A stretch of 64,000 nt of DNA, from contig JAKLJX010000005.1 in NCBI GenBank assembly GCA_023150945.1, positions 140,629 to 204,628 of the forward strand, written 5' to 3'. How positions within the stretch are numbered: the first letter of the stretch is position 1; every line of letters starts with the position of its first letter. A model generated the notes under the pieces. The model had not been told where the DNA came from. It ran no database searches and saw nothing but the letters and a program-made list of their open reading frames with translations. Source of the stretch: a bacterium (GTDB lineage: Bacteria; Zhuqueibacterota; Zhuqueibacteria; Zhuqueibacterales; Zhuqueibacteraceae). The translations under genes were made by a program, and so were the position numbers. This document shows, piece after piece, positions 46,199-55,740 of the stretch.

Positions 46199-47200
46199 GT
46201 GTCAGAATACCTTGAGAAATTCGTCCGATTCAAAGAGCTGGTCAACACCTATCTCGATTCGTTCCTGGCGCCGGGGCGAAACGGCGACGGCCGCGGCGAG
46301 CCTGGCAGCCTTTACGATCCCATGCGTTATGCCATGGCCGGCAACGGCAAGCGCATCCGGCCGGTTTTGCTGTTGTTGAGTTGTGATGCGCTGGGCGGTT
46401 CGGTGCAACAAGCCCTGCCCGCCGCCGCCGCGGTCGAGTTGATGCACAATTTCACCCTGGTGCACGATGACATCATGGACCGCGATGAGACCCGGCGCGG
46501 CCGGCCAACGGTGCACCGCCGCTGGAACGTCGATGTCGCCATCCTGGCGGGCGACGGTTTGGTGGTGCTGGCCTATCAAAGCCTGCTGCAGACCGACACG
46601 CCCCAGCTCAGCCGCATTTGCGAGATTTTCACCAACGGCATTCTGGAAATCTGCGAAGGTCAGGCGTTGGACGCCGAGTTCGAGCATGACGAAGGTGTGA
46701 CCATGGCGCGCTATGAAGTCATGATCATGAAAAAGACAGCGCGCCTGCTTGCCATTTGCACACAGATCGGCGCGATATTGGCGAATGCGAACGCCGCGCA
46801 GATCGCGGCCTTTCGGCGCTTCGCCGAGCATCTCGGCCTGGCCTTTCAGATTCAAGATGATTTGCTCGACATTACCGTGGAGCAGGCGACGCTGGGCAAG
46901 GATTTCGGCAGCGACGTGCGGCGGCACAAGCGCACGTTTCTTTATGTCCACGCCATGGAAAACGGGCGCACCGAGCAGCGCCGCGCCTTGCGCGACTTGT
47001 TTGCCAAACCGGCGATCAGCGAAGCAGACATTCTCGCGGCGCAACACCTGTTTCGCGCGACCGGCGCCCTGGCCGCCGCAGAATCCGCGGTTCAGCGCCA
47101 CGTTGCCGAAGCCAATCGCAGCCTGGCGGCGCTGGCACCGGCCGCTGACCTGCACGCGCTGCAACAGTTGGTTGAGATGATCCTACATCGAAAAGCCTAA
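46199..47200 (+). CDS. Polyprenyl (isoprenoid) diphosphate synthase
   Basis: 333 residues from GTG 46199. First aspartate-rich motif 'LVHDDIMDRDETRRG' and second 'QIQDDLLDI', plus 'GNGKRIRPVLLLL' (substrate Lys-Arg) are complete. It condenses isopentenyl diphosphate units; bulkier residues cannot be judged well enough to fix chain length, so octaprenyl/heptaprenyl or geranylgeranyl products are possible. Precedes HPr by about 14 nt. Confidence 0.92.
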   Translation: MSEYLEKFVRFKELVNTYLDSFLAPGRNGDGRGEPGSLYDPMRYAMAGNGKRIRPVLLLLSCDALGGSVQQALPAAAAVELMHNFTLVHDDIMDRDETRRGRPTVHRRWNVDVAILAGDGLVVLAYQSLLQTDTPQLSRICEIFTNGILEICEGQALDAEFEHDEGVTMARYEVMIMKKTARLLAICTQIGAILANANAAQIAAFRRFAEHLGLAFQIQDDLLDITVEQATLGKDFGSDVRRHKRTFLYVHAMENGRTEQRRALRDLFAKPAISEADILAAQHLFRATGALAAAESAVQRHVAEANRSLAALAPAADLHALQQLVEMILHRKA

Positions 47201-47213
47201 TCGCGATTTGGAC

Positions 47214-47480
47214 ATGCTGGAGAAAAAAGTCCGCGTTCAGAACAAGCTAGGATTGCATGCACGTCCGGCCGCACTTTTGGTCAAAACCGCCAACAAGTTC
47301 AAGTCCGACGTTTTCTTGACCCGCGAAAGCCAGGTGGTGAACGGCAAGAGCATCATGGGCGTGATGATGCTGGCCGCCAACTACGGCAGCGAGATTACCC
47401 TTTCCGTCAAGGGGGAAGACGAAGTAGCCGCCCTGGCCGAATTGACCCGGCTGTTCGACAGCAAGTTCGGTGAACAATGA
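47214..47480 (+). CDS. ptsH: Phosphocarrier protein HPr
   Basis: 88 residues. Starting at ATG 47214 puts the phospho-acceptor exactly at His15 ('GLHARPA') and the regulatory serine at Ser46 ('GKSIMGVM'), the canonical numbering, so this start is preferred over TTG 47208. HPr carries phosphate from Enzyme I. The conserved Ser46 context suggests possible HPr kinase control (kinase not in window). Its end overlaps the Enzyme I start. Confidence 0.94.
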   Translation: MLEKKVRVQNKLGLHARPAALLVKTANKFKSDVFLTRESQVVNGKSIMGVMMLAANYGSEITLSVKGEDEVAALAELTRLFDSKFGEQ

Positions 47481-49263
47481 TGCCATGCGAGTCGCATCCG
47501 TGAAAACTTCCGAGCCTACCGCCGCCGTCACCTTGCGCGGAGTTCCCGCTTCGCCGGGCATTGCGATTGGCCGGGTGTTCCTCTATTCCGAGAAAGCGCC
47601 GGTGGTGGAGCGGGAACAGCTCTCCGCCGCGGAAGTGCCGCGCGAGATCGAACGGCTGCGCCAGGCGGTGCAGCAGGCGAAGCAGGAGATCGAGCACGAT
47701 CAGGCCATTGCGCAGGAGCAGGCCGGCGACGCCGCTGCGCAGATCTTCGAGGTGCACCATCTCATCCTCGATGACCCGGACTTTCTCCCCCGCCTGGAAA
47801 ACGAAATCGCCACCCTTGCGGTCAACGCCGATTTCGCCTTCCATCACTTGATGCGCGAATACGTCAGCCAATTGCTCAAGCAAAGCAGCTTTTTCAGCCA
47901 CCGCGACACCGATTTTCAGGACGTGGAGCGGCGCGTGCTGCGGCATTTGCAGGGCGATCAGGGCGCCTACTTGAACAAACTGGCGACCGGCGCGATTGTG
48001 GTCACGGAAGACCTGGCGCCCTCGCTGGCGGTGCTGCTCAATCGCCACAAGATTCGCGGCTTTGCCACGGATTTCGGCGGCATTACTTCACACGGCGTCA
48101 TCATTGCGCGCTCCAACGGCTTGCCCGCCGTGCTGGGCCTGCGCGAGATCACCCAGCGCTGCAAGCCCGGCGACCGCGCCATTCTCGACGGCGACGAAGG
48201 CCTCATCCTGCTCAATCCCGATGAAGCCACGGTTAGCCGCTATCAAAAGCGCCAGGCCAGGCAATTGGAGGCGCGCAGCCGGCTGGGGCACTTGCGCGAT
48301 TTGCCGGCGCGCACCCGCGACGGCCGCGACATCGAGCTCGCCGCGAATTTGGAATTCGCCGATGAAGTCAAACTCGTGCGCGAAAACGGCGCGCAGGGCG
48401 TGGGCCTGTTTCGCACCGAATACCTCTATCTCGACCGGGCGGAAGCGCCCTCCGAAGAACTGCAGTACGAAACGTACCATCGCATCGCGCAGGAAGCCCG
48501 GCCGCATCCGGTGATCATTCGCACCATGGATCTCGGCGGCGACAAGGTGCCCGCTTGCGTCAAGAGCGGACCGGAGCCCAACCCGTTTCTCGGCTGGCGC
48601 GCGATTCGCATCTGTCTGGATCAGCCCGAGCTGTTCAAAGAGCAACTGCGCGCGATTCTGCGCGCCAACGTGCTGGGCAACATCAAAATCCTGCTGCCCA
48701 TGATTGCCGGCGTCGATGAGCTTGACCGCGCCCTGGCGCTGATCGAACAAGCCAAGCGCGAGCTGGTGAAGGCCAAGAAACCGTTCGAGCCGGACACCGA
48801 AGTCGGTGTGATGATCGAAGTGCCCTCGGCGGCGATGATGGCGGATCAAATCGCCGAACGCGTGTCGTTTCTCAGCATCGGCACCAATGATTTGGCGCAA
48901 TATGCCATGGCCGCCGATCGCGGCAACGCGCGCGTGGCGCATCTGCTCATGGGCCTGCAGCCCGCGGTGTTGCGCCTCATTCAGCAGGTGATCAACGCGG
49001 CGCATCAGCGCGGAGTGTGGGTCGGCGTGTGCGGCGAAATGGCCGCCGATCAGCTTGCCACCCTGCTGCTGGTGGGCATGGAAATCGATGAACTGAGCGT
49101 CAACCCCATCGAGGTGCCCAAAATCAAGAAGATCATCCGCAACACCACCTTCCAGGAAGCGCGGGAGCTGGTGCAGCAAGTCATGGCGTTTTCCACCGCC
49201 CGGGAAATCCATGATTACCTCAAGCCCTACATGCGGCACCGCTTCAAAGATTTGTTCGCCTAA
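47470..49263 (+). CDS. ptsI: Phosphoenolpyruvate-protein phosphotransferase (PTS Enzyme I)
   Basis: 597 residues; GTG 47470 overlaps the ptsH end by 11 nt. N-terminal HPr-binding domain, then the phospho-His motif 'GGITSHGVIIAR' (about His208), and the PEP-binding TIM barrel with 'GLFRTEYLYLDR', 'RTMDLGGDK', 'FLSIGTNDLAQYAMAADR' and 'GVCGEMAAD'. It transfers phosphate from PEP to HPr. No EII transport components are present here, so the pair may serve a regulatory PTS or EIIs encoded elsewhere. Confidence 0.95.
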   Translation: MNNDAMRVASVKTSEPTAAVTLRGVPASPGIAIGRVFLYSEKAPVVEREQLSAAEVPREIERLRQAVQQAKQEIEHDQAIAQEQAGDAAAQIFEVHHLILDDPDFLPRLENEIATLAVNADFAFHHLMREYVSQLLKQSSFFSHRDTDFQDVERRVLRHLQGDQGAYLNKLATGAIVVTEDLAPSLAVLLNRHKIRGFATDFGGITSHGVIIARSNGLPAVLGLREITQRCKPGDRAILDGDEGLILLNPDEATVSRYQKRQARQLEARSRLGHLRDLPARTRDGRDIELAANLEFADEVKLVRENGAQGVGLFRTEYLYLDRAEAPSEELQYETYHRIAQEARPHPVIIRTMDLGGDKVPACVKSGPEPNPFLGWRAIRICLDQPELFKEQLRAILRANVLGNIKILLPMIAGVDELDRALALIEQAKRELVKAKKPFEPDTEVGVMIEVPSAAMMADQIAERVSFLSIGTNDLAQYAMAADRGNARVAHLLMGLQPAVLRLIQQVINAAHQRGVWVGVCGEMAADQLATLLLVGMEIDELSVNPIEVPKIKKIIRNTTFQEARELVQQVMAFSTAREIHDYLKPYMRHRFKDLFA

Positions 49264-49323
49264 AACAACCCCTTTCTCACATCTTTGGTACTGCCCCTCG
49301 GTATAATGCACGAAGGAGTAGCT

Positions 49324-50457
49324 ATGAACGCAATGCTTTTCACGTCGGAATCCGTCACCGAAGGCCATCCTGACAAGATTGCCGATCAGATTTCCGACGC
49401 GGTGCTGGACGCCATCTTTGCACAGGATCCCAAGGCGCGCGTCGCCTGCGAGACTTTTGTCACCACCGGTCTCGCGGTGGTCGGCGGGGAAATCACCACC
49501 GACTGCTACGTGCACATCCCGGACATCGTGCGCCAGATGATCAAGGACATCGGCTACACCAACGCCAGCTACGGCTATGATTATGAAACCTGCGCCGTGC
49601 TCACCTCCATCGACCGGCAATCGCCGGACATTGCGATGGGCGTTGACCGCGACGGCGCCGGCGATCAAGGCATGATGTTCGGCTACGCCAGCAACGAAAC
49701 GCCGGAGCTGATGCCCATGCCGATTCTGCTGGCACACAAGCTCTGCCATCGTTTGGCGGAGGCCCGCAAGCAGGGCATTCTGCCTTTTCTCCGGCCGGAC
49801 GGCAAGGCCCAGGTTTCCGTGCGTTATATCGACGGCAAGCCGCGCGCGGTCGAGGCCGTGGTGGTCTCCACCCAGCACCATCCTGAAGTCTCCCAGGAGC
49901 AGATACGCGCGGAGGTGATCGAAAAAGTGGTGAAGCACGTCATTCCCGCGGAGATGTTGAGCGAAGGCAACGTGGTTTATCACATCAATCCGACCGGCCG
50001 TTTCGTGGTGGGCGGGCCGCAGGGTGATGCCGGCCTCACCGGCCGCAAGATCATCGTCGACACCTACGGCGGTTTTGGCCGGCACGGCGGCGGCGCGTTC
50101 TCCGGCAAAGACCCGACCAAGGTGGATCGTTCCGGCGCCTATGCCATGCGCCACGTGGCCAAGAACATCGTCGCGGCCGGCCTGGCGGAACGCTGCGAAA
50201 TCCAGGTTGCCTATGCCATCGGCGTGGCGCAACCGGTGTCGATTTGTGTGGAGACTTTCGGCACGGGCAAAACTTCGAATCAAAACATCGAGGCGCTCAT
50301 TCGCAAGCATTGGGATTTGCGGCCGCGCGGCATCATCGAGTATCTCAAACTGCGCCGGCCGATCTACCGCGCCACCGCCGCCTACGGCCATTTCGGCCGC
50401 GAGGGGGATGGCTTCACCTGGGAGAAGCTGGACAAGGCGGCGGACTTGACGAAGTAA
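49324..50457 (+). CDS. metK: S-adenosylmethionine synthetase
   Basis: 377 residues from ATG 49324, with AAGGAG 6 nt upstream. '[21 protein letters not shown]' N-terminal motif, '[10 protein letters not shown]' (the loop GAGDQG) and '[19 protein letters not shown]' are all present and complete. It makes SAM from methionine and ATP. An earlier in-frame start at 49285 lacks a ribosome-binding site. Confidence 0.97.
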   Translation: MNAMLFTSESVTEGHPDKIADQISDAVLDAIFAQDPKARVACETFVTTGLAVVGGEITTDCYVHIPDIVRQMIKDIGYTNASYGYDYETCAVLTSIDRQSPDIAMGVDRDGAGDQGMMFGYASNETPELMPMPILLAHKLCHRLAEARKQGILPFLRPDGKAQVSVRYIDGKPRAVEAVVVSTQHHPEVSQEQIRAEVIEKVVKHVIPAEMLSEGNVVYHINPTGRFVVGGPQGDAGLTGRKIIVDTYGGFGRHGGGAFSGKDPTKVDRSGAYAMRHVAKNIVAAGLAERCEIQVAYAIGVAQPVSICVETFGTGKTSNQNIEALIRKHWDLRPRGIIEYLKLRRPIYRATAAYGHFGREGDGFTWEKLDKAADLTK

Positions 50458-50474
50458 AGCCCGAGAAAGGGCTT
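50457..50474 (+). terminator. Short hairpin after metK
   Basis: AAGCCC-GAGAAA-GGGCTT followed by GCTTTC. Stem of 6 bp, weak T-run; a possible metK terminator. Confidence 0.35.
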
Positions 50475-50502
50475 GCTTTCGCAGAGAATGCCGCGCTATA
50501 TT
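50473..50502 (+). promoter_or_regulatory. Promoter upstream of the tRNA gene
   Basis: TTGCTT (50473-50478), 18 bp, TATATT (50497-50502). Nearly the same words as the promoter at 34553-34581. Leader to the tRNA about 108 nt. Confidence 0.5.
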
Positions 50503-50616
50503 GCCGCAGCAAGTCGAGTTTTGGACAGCTCGACCGGGCGTTTGGTTTTGACGAGCAACCGTGTGGTCCAGCGGTGCGCTTGGCAGAAATCCGGCGCCCG
50601 GCTGCTGCTTCCCGCC

Positions 50617-50690
50617 GGGCCCTTAGCTCAGTCGGTTAGAGCGGCGGACTCATAATCCGTTGGTCGTAGGTTCAAGTCCTACAGGGCCCA
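50617..50690 (+). tRNA. tRNA with CAU anticodon (probably tRNA-Ile2, lysidine type)
   Basis: 74-nt cloverleaf. Acceptor stem GGGCCCT (50617-50623) pairs with AGGGCCC (50683-50689) with discriminator A at 50690; CCA is not encoded. D arm TTAGCTCAGTCGGTTAGAG, anticodon stem-loop GCGGA-CTCATAA-TCCGT with anticodon CAT at 50651-50653, and T arm with GTTCAAGTC. The acceptor stem and T arm resemble tRNA-Ile(CAU) more than elongator tRNA-Met, and it is not initiator type. Final identity depends on TilS recognition. Confidence 0.93.
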
Positions 50691-50772
50691 CTTCTCTCCT
50701 TCAATTTCAACAGAAAATGGGTGTAAAGTACTGGCGTATGATTCAACCCAGCGCGATACACGGAGACCGTCA

Positions 50773-50979
50773 ATGGAAATCGTAACCGTTTCACCCAAGT
50801 TTCAAGTCGTCATTCCTTTCAGTGTCCGTCGATCACTCGGCCTCAAGCCCGGGCATAAAGTGCAAGTCGTCCTGTACGAAGGCCGAATTGAACTCATTCC
50901 ATTGAAACCCGTCAAGAAGATGCGTGGTTTTCTTAAGGGCATTGAAACGACGATTGAACGGGAAGCCGACCGCGTATGA
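50773..50979 (+). CDS. AbrB/MazE-family antitoxin (VapB-like)
   Basis: 68 residues. 'VTVSPKFQVVIPFSVRRSLGLKPGHKVQV' is the swapped-hairpin DNA-binding domain; the C-terminal part wraps the toxin. The stop overlaps the start of the PIN toxin gene (ATGA). GGAG precedes the ATG. It should repress its own promoter with the toxin. Confidence 0.9.
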   Translation: MEIVTVSPKFQVVIPFSVRRSLGLKPGHKVQVVLYEGRIELIPLKPVKKMRGFLKGIETTIEREADRV

Positions 50980-51353
50980 ATGTCGTGGACTCGTCTGGTT
51001 GGCTCGAATACTTTGCCGAGGGGCCAAACGCCGCTTTTTTCGCCTCCGCTATCGAAAACACGGCTGCCTTGATCGTCCCATCCATCAGCATCTACGAGGT
51101 GTTCAAGCGCGTCAACCAGCAGCGCGATGAGCATGCCGCCCTGCGCGCTGCAGCGTTGATGATGCAAGGCCAAGTCATCCCGCTGGATACTCCAATTGCC
51201 TTGAGTGCGGCGAGGATATCGCTGATGTTATCTCTCCCGATGGCGGATAGTGTGATTCTCGCTACGGCCCGTGCCACTGGTGCGACCTTGTGGACACAAG
51301 ATGAGCATTTCAAGGATATTCAAGCGGTGCGTTACGTCGCAAAAGGGAAATGA
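50976..51353 (+). CDS. PIN-domain RNase toxin (VapC-like)
   Basis: 125 residues. The four acidic metal ligands are D5 ('VVDSSGWLEY'), E41 ('SIYEVFKR'), D91 ('MADSVILATA') and D109 ('LWTQDEHF'). It would cleave RNA, typically tRNA, when freed from its antitoxin. It sits just downstream of a tRNA gene, a common site for insertion of small modules. Confidence 0.9.
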   Translation: MNVVDSSGWLEYFAEGPNAAFFASAIENTAALIVPSISIYEVFKRVNQQRDEHAALRAAALMMQGQVIPLDTPIALSAARISLMLSLPMADSVILATARATGATLWTQDEHFKDIQAVRYVAKGK

Positions 51354-51524
51354 CGGAGGGGAGGTCTCACAGCCAGGTGTGCCGCCGACGCAGCGCAAAT
51401 GGTCTCCCAGAAAATCTCTTCCAACCGGGCGGATAGTGAATCCTTTGCCTGATCATCAGGCGCACATGTGAGGCGATTCGTGCGACCAAGTCTGATTTGC
51501 GTGAAAGATATTCCGTAGTGCACA

Positions 51525-51869
51525 TTGGATGCCTGGTATCTGGTGAAATCCCTCCAACCCCTCCTCCTCGAACTCGCCAAATGGGCGCTGGTGCTGTGGC
51601 TGATGTCGCCGCTGGCCGTGGCCATGCACGGCCCCATCGATTTCTCCCGCGTCGCGCTCGGCATCCTGCTCTTCATTCTCTTCACCGGCAAGATGCTCTA
51701 CGACACCATTCTCGCGCCCGCCAAAACCCGCGCCGAACGCACACCGCTGCAGGATGTGCTCGCCATGATCGGCTCCGTTGCCGTCATTGCCCTGGCGGTG
51801 GGCATGATGCTGGTGCTGGTGGGACTCTACGTCATGAAGGTCATCGCGAGCTGGACGCCGCCGCAGTGA
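51525..51869 (+). CDS. Small membrane protein, unknown function
   Basis: Up to 114 residues with three hydrophobic segments (about 13-33, 41-58 and 78-107). The start is unclear: TTG 51525 or GTG 51543, neither with a strong ribosome-binding site. The pattern vaguely recalls PsiE-like small membrane proteins, but I do not claim a family. Confidence 0.5.
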   Translation: MDAWYLVKSLQPLLLELAKWALVLWLMSPLAVAMHGPIDFSRVALGILLFILFTGKMLYDTILAPAKTRAERTPLQDVLAMIGSVAVIALAVGMMLVLVGLYVMKVIASWTPPQ

Positions 51870-52210
51870 AAAGAATCTTGCATTTTTGACGAGATTTCTT
51901 ATCATTGCCAAGCTGTTTGCCAAAGCCAGCCCTGCGTGCCTCGGCACCCCACCCTTGTTATTCAAGAAGTTGACGGCCAGGGGGAGTGAGTTCGCGCTTT
52001 GGAGATCCTGCGCGAATGGGCCGCCGTCTGGCAACAGCAACAGTGAAGGAACTGCAACAAATTCGCAGCGTGGCAAAACTTTTGGCGGCTGGCAACAGTC
52101 TGTAACCTTTCGATAACGCAGGTTTAGCCGCGGTTGGCCAAGCGCCGCAGCAGCATTCCCCCGGCATGACTTTTCGAATCATCATAAATCAAACCTAGAG
52201 GGCACACTTT
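51870..52210. other. Intergenic region before gldA
   Basis: 340 bp without a gene. TTGCAT (51878-51883), 16 bp, TATCAT (51900-51905) is a weak possible promoter, about 300 nt from the gldA ATG. Confidence 0.3.
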
Positions 52211-52951
52211 ATGGCTGAAGCTGCACCGAAGATCATGATTGAAGCGAAAGGCCTGAGCAAGTATTACGGGCCTTTCGTGGCGATCAAGGACGTTTCCTTC
52301 GCGATCCCCAAAGGTCAGATCGTCGCCTTTCTCGGGCCGAATGGCGCCGGCAAGACCACGACCATGAAAATCCTGAGCGGCTATCTTGCCGCCAGCGAGG
52401 GGTCGGCGGCCATTGCCGGCCTGGACGTCGGCCAGGATCGCCTGGAAGTGGCCAGGAAACTGGGGTACTTGCCGGAAAACGGGCCGCTGTATCAGGACAT
52501 GACCCCGCTGGAACTGCTGCAGTTTTTCGCCGAAGCGCGCGGCTTGGAGCCCGGCGCTGCCAAACAGCGCATCGCGGCGGTGAACGAGCTGTGCGCGCTG
52601 CAGCAGGTGATGGAGAAACCGATCGGCAAACTCTCCAAGGGTTATCGCCAGCGCGTCGGCCTGGCGCAGGCGCTGCTGCATGATCCGGAAGTTCTGATCA
52701 TGGACGAACCCACCGCCGGACTCGATCCCAACCAGATCCGGGAATTCCGCAAGAACATTCGACACCTGGGCCGCTCCAAGACCGTTCTGCTTTCCACGCA
52801 CATCTTGCAGGAAGTCGAAGCGGTGGCGGACCGCGTCATTCTGGTGCACAACGGCCGCCTGGTGTATGACGGCACGCCGGCGCAGTTGATGGAAAACGGC
52901 TCGCTGGAGAATCCCTTCTATCGCCTGACCAGCAACGGCGCGGCTGCCTGA
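52211..52951 (+). CDS. gldA: ABC transporter ATP-binding protein, GldA/NatA-like
   Basis: 246 residues. Walker A 'GPNGAGKTTTMKIL', Q-loop 'GYLPENGPLYQDMTPLELL', signature 'LSKGYRQRVGLAQAL', Walker B 'VLIMDEPTAGLDPNQI' and 'LSTHIL'. The 'LPENGPLY..M' wording is typical of GldA/Gldg-linked ATPases. It energises the permease encoded about 100 nt downstream. In Bacteroidetes GldA-GldF-GldG is required for gliding in some species; in other phyla the set has broader, unclear roles. Confidence 0.88.
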   Translation: MAEAAPKIMIEAKGLSKYYGPFVAIKDVSFAIPKGQIVAFLGPNGAGKTTTMKILSGYLAASEGSAAIAGLDVGQDRLEVARKLGYLPENGPLYQDMTPLELLQFFAEARGLEPGAAKQRIAAVNELCALQQVMEKPIGKLSKGYRQRVGLAQALLHDPEVLIMDEPTAGLDPNQIREFRKNIRHLGRSKTVLLSTHILQEVEAVADRVILVHNGRLVYDGTPAQLMENGSLENPFYRLTSNGAAA

Positions 52952-53057
52952 GGCGTGCGCCCCGGCCGGGGCAAAGTGGCCGGGCCGGTGCTTGACTTGC
53001 GATGGCCGCCCCCAGGCGGAGATTACCGGAAAACTATAAAACGACAGGGTTGAACCA

Positions 53058-55739
53058 ATGAACATAAGTTGGATGCCCAAGATCAACTGGAAAGTGGTGC
53101 AGTCGATCATGAGACGCGACCTGCGGCGCTATTTCAGCAATCCCACGGGTTACGTCTTCATCACGCTTTTCATCTTTCTGAGCGCGGCCGCCGCCTTCTG
53201 GCGCGAGCGCTTCTTCCTCAACAACCTGGCCAATCTCGATCAGCTCAACGACTTCTTTCCGTATCTGCTCCTGTTCTTCATTCCCGCGCTCACCATGGGC
53301 GTGTGGGCCAATGAGAACAAAGAAGGCACCGATGAGTTGTTGTTGACGCTGCCGGCCACTGATTTGGAAATCGTGCTGGGCAAGTACTTCGCGGCTTTCG
53401 GCATTTACACCGCCTCGCTGCTGCTTTCGCTCAGCCACGTCATCGTGCTGTTCTTTCTGGGCTGGCCCGATCTCGGCTTGATGCTCGGCAACTATTTGGG
53501 CTACTGGCTCATCGGCGGCGCGTTGATCGCGGTTGGCATGCTGGCCTCGCTGCTCACCTCCAACGCGACCATCGCGTTTATTGCCGGCGCGGTGTTTTGC
53601 TCGGTCTTCGTTTTCATCGAGGCGCTGGGCGGCATCTTTGGCCAGACCGTCAAAAACTTCCTGGCGCCGCTGGGCGTGTTCGGCCACTTCGGCGATTTTT
53701 CCCGCGGGGTGATCAGTCTGGGCGGCCTGCTCTATTTCGCTTCGATTGCCGGCTTGTTTCTCTATTTGAATGTGACCTTGATCAGCCGGCGGCACTGGCC
53801 GCAGGAAGCCGATGGCTACAAAATGTCGGCGCATCATCTCGTGCGCGCGGTGGCGCTGGTGATTGCCCTGATTGGCTTGAACGCCGTGCTCGGCCGTTTG
53901 AGCCTGCGTTTGGACGTGACCGCTGAACAGTTGCACTCGCTTTCGGGCGAAACCAAGTCCTTGCTCCGCGAAATCCCGCCGGAGCGCCCGGTTTTGATTC
54001 AGGCATACTTGAGCAAGGAAGTGCCGCAGCAATACGTGCAGACGCGGCAAAACCTGCTCAGCTTCCTGCGGGAAATTGCTTCGGCGGGCGGTAATCGCGT
54101 GCAGGTGCTGATCCACGACACCGAGCCTTACACGCAGGAGGCGCGGGACGCGCGCGAGAAATTCGGCATCACGCCCGTGGAGGTGGCAAATCCCGGCAGC
54201 GCGCGCGCCAGCAGCGCGCAGGTGTTCATGGGTGTGGCCTTCACCTGCGGCGCGGTGGAACAGGTGATTCCGTTCTTCGATGCCGGCTTGCCGGTGGAAT
54301 ATGAGCTGGCGCGCAGCATTCGCGTGGTGGCGCAAACGCAACGCAAGAAGATCGGCATCGTCAACACCGACGCCAAGCTGTTCGGCGGCTTTGATTTTCA
54401 AACCATGCGCAGCAACCCGGCCTGGCCGGTGGTGGACGAGCTCAAGAAGCAATACGAAGTCGTGCAAGTCGATCCTGCCAGCGCGATCACAGATTCCCTG
54501 GACGGTCTGCTGGTGGCGCTGCCCTCCGCCTTGCCGCAGGAGGCCATGGACAATCTGCTGCGCCGCATCGAAGCCGGCACGCCGACGCTGTTGCTCGATG
54601 ATCCGCTGCCCATCATCAACGTGGGGCTGGCGCCCTCCGAGCGCGCGGGCGCGGATATGAATCCGTTCATGCGCAACAATGCGCCGCAGCCCAAGCCCAA
54701 GGGCAACATTCAAGCCTTGCTGAGCAAGCTCGGCATCAGTTGGAACTCGGCGCAGATTACGTGGGACACTTACAACCCGCATCCCGACCTGGCGCAGATT
54801 CCGCCGGAGATCGTGTTCGTGGGCGCGGGCAACGAGACCACCGAGCCGTTCAACCGGGAGCACCTCGCCAGCTCCGGCCTGCAGGAAGTCGTGCTGCTCT
54901 ATCCCGGCTCCATGTCCCCCTCGCCCAGCAGTCCCTTCACGTTTCAACCGCTGTTGCGCAGCGGCACGGTGTCCGGCACGCTGCATTATCAACAAATGGT
55001 GCAACGCAGCTTTTTCGGCACCCAGCTCACTGATTCGCGGCGCCTGCGGCACATTCCGGGCAACCTGGACCAGACCCTGGCCGCGTATGTGCATGGCACC
55101 CAAAAGGACTCGCTCGGCGGCGACAAGAATCTCAAAGTCATCTTCATCGCGGATCTCGACTTCATCTCCGAGCAGTTCTTTGAATTGCGCCGGCGCGGCT
55201 TCGAGAATCTCAATTTCGACAACGTGACCTTTTTCCTGAACTGCATGGACTATCTCGTCGGCGATGATTCCTTCGTCACCCTGCGCAAGCGCCGGGTCAA
55301 GCACCGCACGCTGGAGACCGTGGAAGCCCGCACCCTCGCCAACATCGAGCAGCGCGTGAAGGAAGAGCAGGACGCCGAAGCGGAGGCGCAGCGCGCGCTC
55401 GACGAGGCGCAACGCCAGCTCAATGAAAAAGTGGCGGAGATCCGCCAGCGCACCGATTTGGACGCGCAGACCAAGCAAATCATGGCGGAGAACGTGCAGC
55501 AGGTCGAAAACCGCCGTTTCGAAGTGCAAAAGGCCAACATCGAAGCCGCGAAAGAAGCCAAGATTCAGGCCAGCAAGGAAAACATGGAGGCGGCGATCCA
55601 CCGCATTCAGAGCGGCATCAAAACGCTGGCGGTGCTGCTGCCGCCGATCCCGGTTTTTGTCATGGGCGTGATGATTTTCATGCGCCGCCGCAAACGCGAG
55701 CAAGAAGGCGCGGCCGCGGCCAGAAGATTGAGGAGCTGA
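53058..55739 (+). CDS. GldF-GldG fusion: ABC-2 permease joined to auxiliary GldG domain
   Basis: 893 residues. The N-terminal ~245 form a six-helix ABC-2 permease ('[25 protein letters not shown]', '[19 protein letters not shown]'), as in GldF. A linker helix (about 258-278) leads to the GldG part: '[19 protein letters not shown]', then thioredoxin- and GATase-like sections ('[15 protein letters not shown]', '[16 protein letters not shown]', '[15 protein letters not shown]'). A charged coiled coil (about 765-860) and a final helix (about 863-880) end it. The substrate is unknown. The DUF4340 gene starts at the next base after the stop, so they are coupled. Confidence 0.87.
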   Translation: MNISWMPKINWKVVQSIMRRDLRRYFSNPTGYVFITLFIFLSAAAAFWRERFFLNNLANLDQLNDFFPYLLLFFIPALTMGVWANENKEGTDELLLTLPATDLEIVLGKYFAAFGIYTASLLLSLSHVIVLFFLGWPDLGLMLGNYLGYWLIGGALIAVGMLASLLTSNATIAFIAGAVFCSVFVFIEALGGIFGQTVKNFLAPLGVFGHFGDFSRGVISLGGLLYFASIAGLFLYLNVTLISRRHWPQEADGYKMSAHHLVRAVALVIALIGLNAVLGRLSLRLDVTAEQLHSLSGETKSLLREIPPERPVLIQAYLSKEVPQQYVQTRQNLLSFLREIASAGGNRVQVLIHDTEPYTQEARDAREKFGITPVEVANPGSARASSAQVFMGVAFTCGAVEQVIPFFDAGLPVEYELARSIRVVAQTQRKKIGIVNTDAKLFGGFDFQTMRSNPAWPVVDELKKQYEVVQVDPASAITDSLDGLLVALPSALPQEAMDNLLRRIEAGTPTLLLDDPLPIINVGLAPSERAGADMNPFMRNNAPQPKPKGNIQALLSKLGISWNSAQITWDTYNPHPDLAQIPPEIVFVGAGNETTEPFNREHLASSGLQEVVLLYPGSMSPSPSSPFTFQPLLRSGTVSGTLHYQQMVQRSFFGTQLTDSRRLRHIPGNLDQTLAAYVHGTQKDSLGGDKNLKVIFIADLDFISEQFFELRRRGFENLNFDNVTFFLNCMDYLVGDDSFVTLRKRRVKHRTLETVEARTLANIEQRVKEEQDAEAEAQRALDEAQRQLNEKVAEIRQRTDLDAQTKQIMAENVQQVENRRFEVQKANIEAAKEAKIQASKENMEAAIHRIQSGIKTLAVLLPPIPVFVMGVMIFMRRRKREQEGAAAARRLRS

Positions 55740-55740
55740 C

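Noticed and set aside
49302-49307. TATAAT just upstream of metK as a -10 box
   Set aside because: It lies only 16 nt before the ATG, no -35 is found at the right distance, and transcription from it would start at or within the AAGGAG ribosome-binding site.
50617-50690. Initiator tRNA-fMet
   Set aside because: The first base pair is a full G-C Watson-Crick pair and the anticodon stem lacks the three consecutive G-C pairs of initiators.
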